Shown here piece after piece: positions 16,206 to 23,903 of a stretch of 41,283 nt of DNA; within the stretch, counting starts at the first letter, position 1; every line of letters starts with the position of its first letter. The notes under the pieces were generated by a model. It was not told the origin of the DNA. It saw only the letters and a list, made by a program, of their open reading frames with translations, and searched no databases. The DNA comes from Salibacterium aidingense DSM 18341. GTDB lineage: Bacteria; Bacillota; Bacilli; Bacillales; Marinococcaceae. A program made the translations under genes and the position numbers. The stretch is taken from contig NZ_AUCI01000029.1 of assembly GCF_000429685.1 (NCBI RefSeq), forward strand, positions 1 through 41,283. The letters run 5' to 3'.

Positions 16206-17138
16206 TTACTGTATCCATTCGTTTACGAGGTCGCGGTTCTCTTCAATCCATGCCTCAGCGCCGGCTTCCGGGTCATCCATTTCATTAATGGTTGCCATCA
16301 GAGAGCCAAGTGAGTCATCATCAAACTGCCAATTGTTCATCCACGTGACAACTTCCTTATTTTCATCTTCAAAACCCTCTTTTGTAATATAAACAATATC
16401 ATCGGCTTCGCCATACACGTTATCTGGATCCTCCAAATATTTCAGGTCATATTCAGAGAAAGCCCAGTGCGGGCTCCATAACGTCGTAACGATGGGCTCT
16501 TCATTTTGGTAGGCTTGATCCAATTCGGTCATCATTGCCTGTTCTGAAGAAGGCTGCAGTTCATAATCAAGCTCGTAATGCCCGATTACATCTTCCGTTA
16601 ATTCCATAAGGCTTGCGCCTGGTTCGATGCCGACAATATTGCCGTCCAGTTCTTCTGTATGATTATTTAAATCATCGATACTGTTTACCTCCTCCATGTA
16701 TGCCGGTACGGTTAAGCCAAGCTGTGTATTTTCATACCAAGGTTCTTGAATAGTGAAATCTTCTCCATACTTGTCAACATAACTTTTATCTGTATGAGGG
16801 ATCCAAACCTCCATGCCGATATCTAATTCTCCATCCGCTACTCCTGAAAACAATGCCGCTTTTTCTAAATTAACCAATTCCACCTTATAGCCTTCTTCTT
16901 CCAATAAAATTTTCCACATGTTTGAAGATGCTACATTTTCCGCCCAGTTGTTATAACCAATTTTAATGGTGTCACTACCACCAGAGGATTCTATTTCATT
17001 GTTCTCTTCCTGTGCATTTTCTCCGCTGTTTTCATCATCTTCTTCTCCATTTTCCGGGTTTTCTCCGCCTCCGCAGGCAGAAAGCAAAAGCGCTCCTGTT
17101 AACATTGCGGTAATACCTGACGTAACGTTGATTTTCAT
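16206..17138 (-). CDS. Glycine betaine-type ABC transporter substrate-binding lipoprotein (OpuAC family)
   Basis: 310-residue extracellular binding protein for a quaternary-amine-type osmolyte. It has a signal peptide with lipobox LLSAC (lipidated C22), an acidic linker (about 25-55) typical of secreted proteins of halophiles, then an OpuAC domain: IKIGYNNWAENVASSNMWK, LDIGMEVWIPHTDKSYV, EPWYENTQLGLTVP and TTLWSPHWAF. The Trp residues in these segments are candidates for the aromatic ligand cage. No permease or ATPase gene adjoins it, so it must work with a transporter encoded elsewhere. It lies 29 bp downstream of the DddP-like gene in the same orientation, so the two are probably co-transcribed. 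AAGGAGG lies before the ATG. Confidence 0.88.
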   Translation of the reverse strand: MKINVTSGITAMLTGALLLSACGGGENPENGEEDDENSGENAQEENNEIESSGGSDTIKIGYNNWAENVASSNMWKILLEEEGYKVELVNLEKAALFSGVADGELDIGMEVWIPHTDKSYVDKYGEDFTIQEPWYENTQLGLTVPAYMEEVNSIDDLNNHTEELDGNIVGIEPGASLMELTEDVIGHYELDYELQPSSEQAMMTELDQAYQNEEPIVTTLWSPHWAFSEYDLKYLEDPDNVYGEADDIVYITKEGFEDENKEVVTWMNNWQFDDDSLGSLMATINEMDDPEAGAEAWIEENRDLVNEWIQ

Positions 17139-17167
17139 TCATCAATTCCTCCTTTTACGCTTGTATT

Positions 17168-18397
17168 TTATCGAAGCAGCTCTTCTTCATATGGAAAGTG
17201 AGAAAGGGCTGCTGCTCCATCTTTTGTGATCAGCATCTGTTCTTCCAGCTTCACGCCTTCTGTTCCATTTTTGGCTCCAATATAACTTTCTATGCAAATG
17301 ATCATATTTTCTACAAATTCTCCATCGTACCCTTTTTGTTCGAAGTCTTCCGCATGGGCAATGATCGGATATTCGCCCGTGAAACCGGATCCGTGGGCGT
17401 TGCAGAAATAACGATTTGCAAAAAATTCTTTCGGAATCTTCCAGCTTTTTTCGGCATATTCCCGAAAGCTCACTCCGGGCTTGAGCAGTGCTTTATTGGT
17501 CATAACCTGTTCATAGGCTGTTTGATATAAGCGTTTTTGTTCTTTGGTTGGTTTGTCTCCCACGACGAAGCTTCGGGAAATATCGCAATAATAACCGAAA
17601 GGGCCGCAGGTATCCGTATCGAAACTCAGCATGTCTCCTTTCTGAATGGTCCGGTCACTGCATTCCTGGAACCATGGATTGGTACGCCGGCCGGAGCTGA
17701 GAAGCCTGGTTTCAATATAATCTCCTCCCATGGCAATATTTGACTGATGCAGGATAGACCATAATTCATTTTCAGTCATACCGGGTTTTGCTGCTTCATA
17801 CATGTTTCGTATGCCTATTTCTGAAGCTTTGATTGATATTTTAACTGCTTCAATTTCATCTTCGGATTTTACTGCCTTTGCATGCTCTACTGGGCGCTGG
17901 GCATCGACTGTTTCCAGGCCGTATCTGCGTAAAGCGAGATGTCCGGAGACCGGGAGCTGATCAACGGCGAGTTTTTTTTCTCCTCCTGCATATTGCTTCA
18001 TTAATGCTGTAATTTCAGCAGCAAAATGACCTGCGTCCCGGTTCAGGTTATCTCCTGCTGCAGCATAAGACAACATATACGCAGGCCTGATTTCATCCAC
18101 TGTTTCTACTCCTTCAAACAAGTGTTCACAGTTATCGAAATCAAATAAAATCACCGGTCCTTCTACCGGTATAAATACATACCGTCCTGGATTACGACGT
18201 ATGTATACCTCCATGTTCCGGGTCCCTGTAGCATAACGAATATTCATGGCATCAAATAAAAGACAGGCCGGATATCCGTTTTCCCGCAGCTGTTCTTTAA
18301 TGCGGTGCAGCCGGTACTGACGCATCCTTGCAATATTAATTTGTGATTTTTCATATTGCAGCTGTGTCACTCCCGGGGTGTGTTGATCTGTAAACAA
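17168..18397 (-). CDS. DddP-like M24-family metalloenzyme
   Basis: 409-residue creatinase-fold protein. Several segments match the DMSP lyase DddP as I recall it: FDAMNIRYATGTRNMEVY, GGDYIETRLLSSGRRTNPWF followed by QEC, and SFDTDTCGPFGYYCDISRSF. Metal ligands equivalent to DddP's are present (numbered from the TTG start: D260, D262, D272, H335, E370, E385), as is the Tyr preceding HG (Y330). The position of DddP's proposed catalytic Asp, six residues after that His, is Gly341. So DMSP cleavage cannot be assumed; hydrolysis or lysis of another osmolyte is possible. The longest frame starts at a GTG (18406) inside the ribosome site AGGAGGTG, so I use TTG 18397. It sits in an operon with a betaine-type binding protein, divergent from gntR. 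Confidence 0.75.
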   Translation of the reverse strand: MFTDQHTPGVTQLQYEKSQINIARMRQYRLHRIKEQLRENGYPACLLFDAMNIRYATGTRNMEVYIRRNPGRYVFIPVEGPVILFDFDNCEHLFEGVETVDEIRPAYMLSYAAAGDNLNRDAGHFAAEITALMKQYAGGEKKLAVDQLPVSGHLALRRYGLETVDAQRPVEHAKAVKSEDEIEAVKISIKASEIGIRNMYEAAKPGMTENELWSILHQSNIAMGGDYIETRLLSSGRRTNPWFQECSDRTIQKGDMLSFDTDTCGPFGYYCDISRSFVVGDKPTKEQKRLYQTAYEQVMTNKALLKPGVSFREYAEKSWKIPKEFFANRYFCNAHGSGFTGEYPIIAHAEDFEQKGYDGEFVENMIICIESYIGAKNGTEGVKLEEQMLITKDGAAALSHFPYEEELLR

Positions 18398-18451
18398 TAT
18401 GTTCACCTCCTGCTGAATTTTTGTTTGGTATTAGAATTCTTGTATGGTTTT

Positions 18452-18471
18452 AAACTTAACATAACAAGTTT
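18452..18471. promoter_or_regulatory. Possible GntR operator
   Basis: AAACTT-AACATAAC-AAGTTT is a 6-bp inverted repeat in the region between the DddP-like gene and gntR. A candidate leftward promoter (TTGTTA, 17 nt, TACAAG) overlaps it, so binding there could repress the operon. Confidence 0.35.
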
Positions 18472-18614
18472 TAAATTAATAGGGATAAGTTAAAATGTTT
18501 TTTAAGATTTTTGGGTTTGCCATATTCCGATTATGAACCATGCCCTTTCTTTTTCCTGCCGCGGTATTTTTTGATAAGATAGAAAAATAGGGACAGCAGG
18601 GAAGGAGAAGTTTG

Positions 18615-19340
18615 ATGGAAGATCAAAACAAAGAGACAGGACGAATTCCTTTATACCGGCAGATTAAGCAGTTAATTATTCATAATATCCAGACAAAGCA
18701 TTGGAAACCCGGTGATTTCATTCCTTCCGAATCCAAATTGCTTGATGAATTTAATGTAAGCCGCACTACTTTAAGACAGGCTATAAACTCATTGGTACAA
18801 GAAGGAGTGCTTGAAAGCAGGCAGGGGAAGGGAACCCAGGTGAAAATTCACCCGCCGGGCAAATTGGGGGAGCATTCTACTATTATGTTCCAGGAAGAAG
18901 GAGACCAGTTTTACTCCAGAATTCTGCGTATGGAATTTTCGTTTACCTTTTTTCAGGCTCAAAAACATTTAAACGTCCCCGAGAATGAAAAAGTTTTCCT
19001 GTTTGAACGGGTAAGAATGGCAGATGGTGATCCGATCGCGATTCTCCAGTTTTACACCCCGCAGCATATAGGAGAGCTGCTGATTAAAAGCGATCTTCAT
19101 GAACATGAACCTTATGCTGTGATAGAAGAAAATAATGGGATTCTTAAACAGGCCACAGACTGGGTCTCTGCTGTTAATGCAACTCCACATGAAGCGGATC
19201 TTCTGGGTATCCGGGGCGGGGAGTCTTTAGTAAGCATCTCCCGTTTAAGTTACGGCATCGATGAAAAGCCGGTTGAATTTTCCCGGACGATTTACCGGGC
19301 CGACCGTTTCAGCTACCGAGTGGAACTCGCCCACAATTAA
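18615..19340 (+). CDS. GntR-family regulator (HutC/UTRA subfamily)
   Basis: 241-residue transcription factor. Residues about 10-75 form the GntR winged helix (IPLYRQIKQLIIHNIQ, KPGDFIPSESKLLDEFNVSR followed by TTLRQAINSLVQEG, ESRQGKGTQV) and about 90-240 a UTRA ligand-binding domain (VFLFERVRMADGDPIAI, FSRTIYRADRFSYRVEL). Such proteins usually sense the substrate of the operon next to them. Its position, divergent from the DddP-like and OpuAC-like genes, makes that operon the likely target. The start is the ATG 18615 with GGAGAAG upstream (a TTG codon precedes it). Confidence 0.88.
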   Translation: MEDQNKETGRIPLYRQIKQLIIHNIQTKHWKPGDFIPSESKLLDEFNVSRTTLRQAINSLVQEGVLESRQGKGTQVKIHPPGKLGEHSTIMFQEEGDQFYSRILRMEFSFTFFQAQKHLNVPENEKVFLFERVRMADGDPIAILQFYTPQHIGELLIKSDLHEHEPYAVIEENNGILKQATDWVSAVNATPHEADLLGIRGGESLVSISRLSYGIDEKPVEFSRTIYRADRFSYRVELAHN

Positions 19341-19386
19341 ACAACAAATTATTGATTCTCTTGACAGTTTGGGAGGAATCGAATGC

Positions 19387-21243
19387 CTATCTATCGTTAT
19401 TGGAGAAGGATTCGTCTATAGGTGACGTTATAACACCGTCCCGAATATGGTAAAGACCTGGCTCGATGGTGTTAATATTGCTTTGCGGATCGAGGCAGCT
19501 TTGCATCTCGGGTGTCATTTCTAACACCATAAGATAGCCGGAACGGTTGAGATCTTCGCGTAAAGTCTGTTCTTCCTCTTCGGACGTACACATCGTGTGA
19601 ATGTAAGTATTTGCCGTCATGCGTTCATAACGCATGACATGTCGTAAAAATCCTCTATCGGATTCGCCGATAGCGTGAATGAGGGTCAGCCGCGTATTCC
19701 CGGAGATATTCTCCTGCTGGCGCAGCTCAGTCAACATGGAAGCAGCAGGGGGCCTGGAAGATGCTGCTGTATTTTCCTGGTTGAAAAATCCCTGGGCCCC
19801 GCCTGCAAACGGCAGCAATACACTGATTCCAATAAGTACGGGTGCTGCCTTCTTTAGAACCCTCGATAAGGCAGGATGCTCGTTTTCCATCCATTCTTTT
19901 AATAGAAAGACCATCACGACCCCGAGGAAGAAAATGACGGCGGACGATTGATATCGGTCAAATCCTGCCAGGTATTCGGCCTCCACTTCTGGCATTAAGT
20001 ATAAGTAAAGGAGATATAAAAGGCCCGTATATAAGAAATAAAATATATTCATAAAAACCGCGGCACTCAGAAGAGAGGCCGGCCATTGTTTAGAAAAGCT
20101 TCTTACGGCTGTAATCGTGAGAATAGCAAAAATATCGATCCATATGATCCCTTGAAATAAGGGGGAAGACAGATCAAAAGACGCGTGAAAAATCATAGGC
20201 AGCAAGTTTTCAATAAATTCCGGAGATTTATTAATATCCGTGAGTGTATCCCTTGTTATGGCAAATTTACTATCCTCGTATTCCGAAGTATAAGCTTTCG
20301 CGATATAACGGGACCATAACAGATTCACAAATAACGGGACCAGCAGTGTACATATTCCTGCCCGGCCGGCGGAGGCAAGTTTCTCTGTCCATGAGTGATC
20401 TTTGCGCAGGTATCGGAAAAACAAGCCTATAATCCAAAGGATGCTGAAAGCCAAAAAGATTTTGCCGCTGTCTTTGAGAAGGACAAGCGTTGATAGTATC
20501 GGCAGCAGCAGAAACGCCATTTGTCCCCAATTGTCTCGATAATACCAGGCGGTGACAAAAACGGCTGCTGAAATATACCCAAGCAGCGGATCTACCAGCA
20601 ATGTATAAATACTTGTGCTGTTTACCAATAACAATACCGCTGGAATAAATAAAAAAGCGGCAGCATGGACCGGTTTTTTCCAGGAACAGAAGATAAACAG
20701 GGGAGCAAGGGCCCCTGCAATAAAAATCCCCTGGGCGATGAGGGCCATACTTTCGGAAAAACCGGTGATGGAGACGATGTAATACACGAACAATGCGGCT
20801 CCCGGCGGATAGGTGGTATAGGTAATAATGCTCGATTCATCAGGAAGGCTGTTCGATTGCACCAGTTCTTTTACAATCAGCCCCCAATGGCTGAAATTGT
20901 CATAATGGAGAAAGACTGCTTCTTTTAATAAAACAGTGAAAAAAACACTGGCCGCGATAAAAAATATCAATCCAGGACTTAGGAGAGCAGATGCCTGCCA
21001 TTTCTTCTGGGTGTATTGGGACACGCTGTAAACAAACAACAGAAGGCCCCCGGCAAATAGAACATAAACCGTTTCTGCCAGCACATTCAACAGTCCTCCG
21101 AGAAAAAGGACAAGGATCGTGCTCGTGAAAAGAAAGAGGGGAAGGACCGCCGGGGCGATACGATATTTTACATATACACTTATCGCGTATCCTGAAAAGG
21201 ATAAAAATAAGAGCGCCAGCAGGAGCAGGACGTTAATAATCAC
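19387..21243 (-). CDS. Large polytopic membrane protein, probable glycosyltransferase or polymer-assembly partner
   Basis: 618-residue protein with about 12-13 hydrophobic segments from the N-terminus to residue about 480, then an about 130-residue soluble C-terminal domain. A long extracytoplasmic loop after the second third carries acidic residues (KAYTSEYEDSKFAITRD). The layout of many TM helices and a soluble tail resembles GT-C type lipid-linked-sugar glycosyltransferases, but I see no diagnostic motif, so the function is inferred from the neighbour. The start overlaps the end of the GT2-GtrA gene by 11 nt, indicating translational coupling. Near its end the C-terminal domain has a Cys pair region (MCTSEEEEQ, MQSCLDPQ). 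Confidence 0.7.
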   Translation of the reverse strand: MIINVLLLLALLFLSFSGYAISVYVKYRIAPAVLPLFLFTSTILVLFLGGLLNVLAETVYVLFAGGLLLFVYSVSQYTQKKWQASALLSPGLIFFIAASVFFTVLLKEAVFLHYDNFSHWGLIVKELVQSNSLPDESSIITYTTYPPGAALFVYYIVSITGFSESMALIAQGIFIAGALAPLFIFCSWKKPVHAAAFLFIPAVLLLVNSTSIYTLLVDPLLGYISAAVFVTAWYYRDNWGQMAFLLLPILSTLVLLKDSGKIFLAFSILWIIGLFFRYLRKDHSWTEKLASAGRAGICTLLVPLFVNLLWSRYIAKAYTSEYEDSKFAITRDTLTDINKSPEFIENLLPMIFHASFDLSSPLFQGIIWIDIFAILTITAVRSFSKQWPASLLSAAVFMNIFYFLYTGLLYLLYLYLMPEVEAEYLAGFDRYQSSAVIFFLGVVMVFLLKEWMENEHPALSRVLKKAAPVLIGISVLLPFAGGAQGFFNQENTAASSRPPAASMLTELRQQENISGNTRLTLIHAIGESDRGFLRHVMRYERMTANTYIHTMCTSEEEEQTLREDLNRSGYLMVLEMTPEMQSCLDPQSNINTIEPGLYHIRDGVITSPIDESFSNNDR

Positions 21244-22327
21244 TCACCTCTTCTCCGACATACGATGTTTCATTTTTGAATACCCATGTACGCTGGATAT
21301 AAAAACTGAGTAAAAACAACAGGGAGTCCACGCCGATTTTAATCGGTACTTCATGGCCCCCTAGTGTGTGATAAAGCATGTACACCCCGCCGGCGGACGC
21401 CCCCATCTGCAGGGCAGCCAGGGTGTAGTATTTCATCAGGGTCCGTGCTGGATACTGATAGGACCGGAAAACGACATTCCGATTCATGAGATAGTTAAAT
21501 AAAGACGATAACACCCTGGCGAAAATGGTGGCTGCAATGATAAACCCCATCGGCATCAGCGCTTTAAACAGGGTGGAAAATAAAGCAAATAAGCCCACAT
21601 CCACGACAAAAGAAGCCAGCGACGAAAACAGGAATCGAAGAAAGACATAATATATTTTTATCGAATCCAGAAGAGGATGGAAGTGGGAAGATTCATTGTC
21701 GTCGATATAAATGGTATCAACCGTTACTTCCGCGATCGACCGTTTATACGTTTTGCAGGCCAGAATCATTTTCATTTCAAATTCGTACCGCTCTCCGCTG
21801 ACCTGCAGCAATTCTTCGGTAAACGTGCGGGGGATCCCGCGGAGGCCTGTCTGGGTATCCGTAATTTTCATGCCGGCAGCGGCTTTGACTACCATCTTTG
21901 TCATGACATTTCCGAAACGGCTGCGCAGGGGGATGTCCTCTTCAGAAAAATCCCGGACACCCAGTATTAACTTATCAGGCTGGCGGATTAGTTCCTCCGC
22001 TGTTTTTTTTATGTCTTCCGGCCTGTGCTGACCATCCGCATCTGCTGTTACAACGCCGAGCCCTTTTGGGTGATGCCTGCTGTAATAGGCAAAAGCGGTT
22101 TTCAGTGCTTTTCCTTTTCCGCTGTTTTCCGCATGCCGAAGCACGCTGCACGATGGCATGCGGGCCAGGGTCTCAAATACAGGGGCGGAAGCTTCGCCGC
22201 TCCCATCGTCTACAATAATGATGTTTTCAAACGATTCCCGGCTCAACTCCCGAGCGATATAAATTAATTGATGATCCGGGTTGTAGGCCGGGATCACGAC
22301 CGAGATGTGCTCATATCTATCTGCCAT
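21233..22327 (-). CDS. Glycosyltransferase family 2 - GtrA fusion protein
   Basis: 364-residue two-domain protein. Residues about 5-220 are a DPM1/DPG-synthase-like GT2 domain: ISVVIPAYNPD, IIIVDDGSGE, ENSGKGKALKTAF and the metal-binding VVTADADGQHRPED. Residues about 240-355 are a four-helix GtrA domain (LRFLFSSLASFVVDVGLF, FNYLMNRNVVFRS, QRTWVFKNE). GT2 makes an undecaprenyl-phosphate sugar and GtrA is thought to flip it, so synthesis and translocation may be combined in one polypeptide. The next gene would use the lipid-linked sugar outside. The start is ATG 22327 with AAAGGTGAG before it, not the longer frame that extends to 22444. Confidence 0.88.
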   Translation of the reverse strand: MADRYEHISVVIPAYNPDHQLIYIARELSRESFENIIIVDDGSGEASAPVFETLARMPSCSVLRHAENSGKGKALKTAFAYYSRHHPKGLGVVTADADGQHRPEDIKKTAEELIRQPDKLILGVRDFSEEDIPLRSRFGNVMTKMVVKAAAGMKITDTQTGLRGIPRTFTEELLQVSGERYEFEMKMILACKTYKRSIAEVTVDTIYIDDNESSHFHPLLDSIKIYYVFLRFLFSSLASFVVDVGLFALFSTLFKALMPMGFIIAATIFARVLSSLFNYLMNRNVVFRSYQYPARTLMKYYTLAALQMGASAGGVYMLYHTLGGHEVPIKIGVDSLLFLLSFYIQRTWVFKNETSYVGEEVSDY

Positions 22328-22383
22328 AGGACGCTCACCTTTCATTAACCTTTGCGTATTGAGAATCAGGCTTGATAAGCAAA

Positions 22384-22413
22384 ACACCCATGACCTGCAC
22401 AGAACATGAGTGT
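22384..22413 (-). terminator. Weak terminator of yolD-like gene
   Basis: On the bottom strand ACACTCATG, 12 nt and CATGGGTGT pair (one G-T), followed by a short T-run. It lies after the YolD gene and before the GT2-GtrA gene. Confidence 0.5.
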
Positions 22414-22506
22414 TAAAGGATTTTCCGTCTTGTAATGAAAGCATTCCCTTGTTTTTGTCTATTTACACGTTTCCCTCTTAATGATAACGGATGGAAACGG
22501 GTGCGG

Positions 22507-22854
22507 TTACGAGTGCAGCTCAATATTAACTAAATCTTTAAAATGTAAATATTGAACGCCGTCTTTCGTCTGCAGATGAAACTGCTGCTGTTCATGATTA
22601 ATGTAATGGCAGGTGCCGATGATCTCATAAAAGAACCCCTCCTTCCAATAGGTAAAACGAAGCAGGTGATGGCGGCGCATAGCATCTCCGAGAAGCCATT
22701 CCAGTTCTTCCCAGCGCTGAGGATCCAGCTCCGGCTTTTTTACCCTTTCCTGCTTTTCCTGATGTTTCAGCCATTGTTCCCGGTGTTCGGGCAGGATCAT
22801 TCGGGAAGATTCCCAGCGCATGTTTGATCCTGGTGTGAGTTTATTTCCTTTCAT
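22507..22854 (-). CDS. YolD-like family protein
   Basis: 115-residue small protein with the YolD-like core: RMILPEHREQWLKHQ near the N-terminus, then a beta-rich domain (LLRFTYWKEGFFYEIIGTCH, QFHLQTKDGVQYLHFKDLVN). In other Bacillaceae YolD homologues often accompany the Y-family polymerase UvrX/YqjW in SOS-type operons; no polymerase gene is next to this copy, so it is an orphan. The biochemical role is unknown. The ATG is at 22854 with AGGAGGG a few bases before. Confidence 0.82.
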   Translation of the reverse strand: MKGNKLTPGSNMRWESSRMILPEHREQWLKHQEKQERVKKPELDPQRWEELEWLLGDAMRRHHLLRFTYWKEGFFYEIIGTCHYINHEQQQFHLQTKDGVQYLHFKDLVNIELHS

Positions 22855-22940
22855 CGGTCATCCCTCCTGGTATTATTGTATGGGAACGTTTGTTCTTTTA
22901 AAACCTTTAATATTTTCCAATTGATAGGACAGGAAGTAAA

Positions 22941-22953
22941 TTACTATTAGTAA
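22941..22953. promoter_or_regulatory. CatR operator upstream of catR
   Basis: TTACTATTAGTAA, a perfect 13-bp palindrome, covers the expected -35 position of a promoter whose -10 is TATAAT (22969-22974). A near-identical site lies before catD, so autoregulation is likely. Confidence 0.6.
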
Positions 22954-23005
22954 CCGCGAAAAGTGTATTATAATAAAAGAAAGAAAAAGGATCGGAGGTG
23001 TCGGC

Positions 23006-23335
23006 ATGGCTGCCATGGAATTGTGCCCGAAATTTGAAGAAGCGTTTCAACTTCTCGGGAAACGATGGGTCGGCATTATTATCCGGGTGTTGGAAGACGG
23101 ACCGATGCGTTTTAATAAAATCGCTGAACAAATTCCGGAAATTAGTAAAAAAATGCTGACGGAACGCCTGAAAGAGCTGGAGGAAGAAGGAATGGTGCAG
23201 CGGGAAGTGTTCCCGGAAACCCCGGTGCGGATTATGTATTCCTTAACCAATAAAGGAGAAGCAATTACTCCGGCACTGACTGAAATACAAAAATGGGCGG
23301 ATCACTGGGTCCATGTAAAAAGAGAAGAGAAATAA
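23006..23335 (+). CDS. catR: HxlR/DUF24-family redox regulator CatR-like
   Basis: 109-residue winged-helix repressor of the MarR/DUF24 class. Cys7 (AMELCPKFEEAFQLLGKRW) is the conserved N-terminal cysteine by which YodB and CatR sense quinones and diamide in B. subtilis. The HTH reads MRFNKIAEQIPEISKKML and the wing FPETPVRIMYSLTNKG. Length agrees with B. subtilis CatR (YvaP). It precedes homologues of its known targets catD and catE and shares with them a TTACT-N3-AGTAA operator. In B. subtilis the regulator gene is unlinked to catDE; here all three are adjacent. The ATG has GGAGGTG upstream. Confidence 0.82.
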   Translation: MAAMELCPKFEEAFQLLGKRWVGIIIRVLEDGPMRFNKIAEQIPEISKKMLTERLKELEEEGMVQREVFPETPVRIMYSLTNKGEAITPALTEIQKWADHWVHVKREEK

Positions 23336-23416
23336 AGACAGGGACACATCTATCCCCTTCCTGCTGCAATAGAGAATGTGAAAACCTCATGTCATAAGAG
23401 GTTTTGGTTTTATCTG

Positions 23417-23445
23417 TTGACTTACTAAAAGTAACCTGATATATT
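23417..23445 (+). promoter_or_regulatory. Promoter and operator of catDE
   Basis: TTGACT (23417-23422), a 17-nt spacer and TATATT (23440-23445) form a strong sigma-A promoter. TTACTAAAAGTAA (23422-23434) overlaps the -35/spacer, and a second half-similar site TTAGTTACTAA follows at 23446-23456. Repressor binding would block the polymerase. Confidence 0.7.
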
Positions 23446-23474
23446 TTAGTTACTAAATGGAAGGAGGTATCATT

Positions 23475-23882
23475 ATGTCTTTATTCGTTAGTATAGGGCT
23501 GTTGTTAATCCGGCTCGTTATCGGAGTGAGTTTTGCTGCCCACGGGTCGCAGAAACTGTTCGGCTGGTTTGGCGGACACGGGTTGAAAGCAACCGGCGAT
23601 TCTTTTGATTCAATGGGGATGAAGCCGGGTTATACGATGGCATTGCTGGCCGGACTGGCTGAGTTTGGAGGAGGCCTCCTGTTTGCGCTTGGTCTGCTGA
23701 CGCCGGTAGCGGGGATTTTAATTGCGGTTACAATGCTTGTTGCAATTATAAAAGTACACGGCCCAAACGGATTTTGGGCAACACAGGGCGGCTACGAATA
23801 TAATCTCATGCTTTTTGTTGTCGGAATTGGTGTGGCCTTTACCGGCGCAGGATTGTTTTCTCTTGATGCCGTTATTTTCTAA
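23475..23882 (+). CDS. catD: DoxX-family membrane protein CatD-like
   Basis: 135-residue integral membrane protein with four helices: ISIGLLLIRLVIGVSFAAHG-like first helix followed by SQKLFGWFGGHG, ALLAGLAEFGGGLLFALGLL, GILIAVTMLVAIIKVHGP, and a C-terminal helix (MLFVVGIGVAFTGAGLFSL). Its length matches B. subtilis CatD (YfiD). The protein is co-expressed with the extradiol dioxygenase CatE during catechol/quinone stress; its biochemical role is not clear, though DoxX proteins are linked to thiol or quinone redox work at the membrane. The start is the ATG 23475 after AAGGAGG, not the ATG at 23457. Confidence 0.85.
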   Translation: MSLFVSIGLLLIRLVIGVSFAAHGSQKLFGWFGGHGLKATGDSFDSMGMKPGYTMALLAGLAEFGGGLLFALGLLTPVAGILIAVTMLVAIIKVHGPNGFWATQGGYEYNLMLFVVGIGVAFTGAGLFSLDAVIF

Positions 23883-23903
23883 CCAGAGAGAGGATGAAGG
23901 AGC

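Noticed and set aside
18404-18406. GTG start of the DddP-like gene
   Set aside because: The GTG is part of the ribosome site AGGAGGTG itself; the in-frame TTG nine bases later is correctly spaced.
22384-22413. Riboswitch or attenuator for the GT2-GtrA gene
   Set aside because: A single short hairpin right after the YolD gene is explained as its terminator; no conserved riboswitch core is visible.
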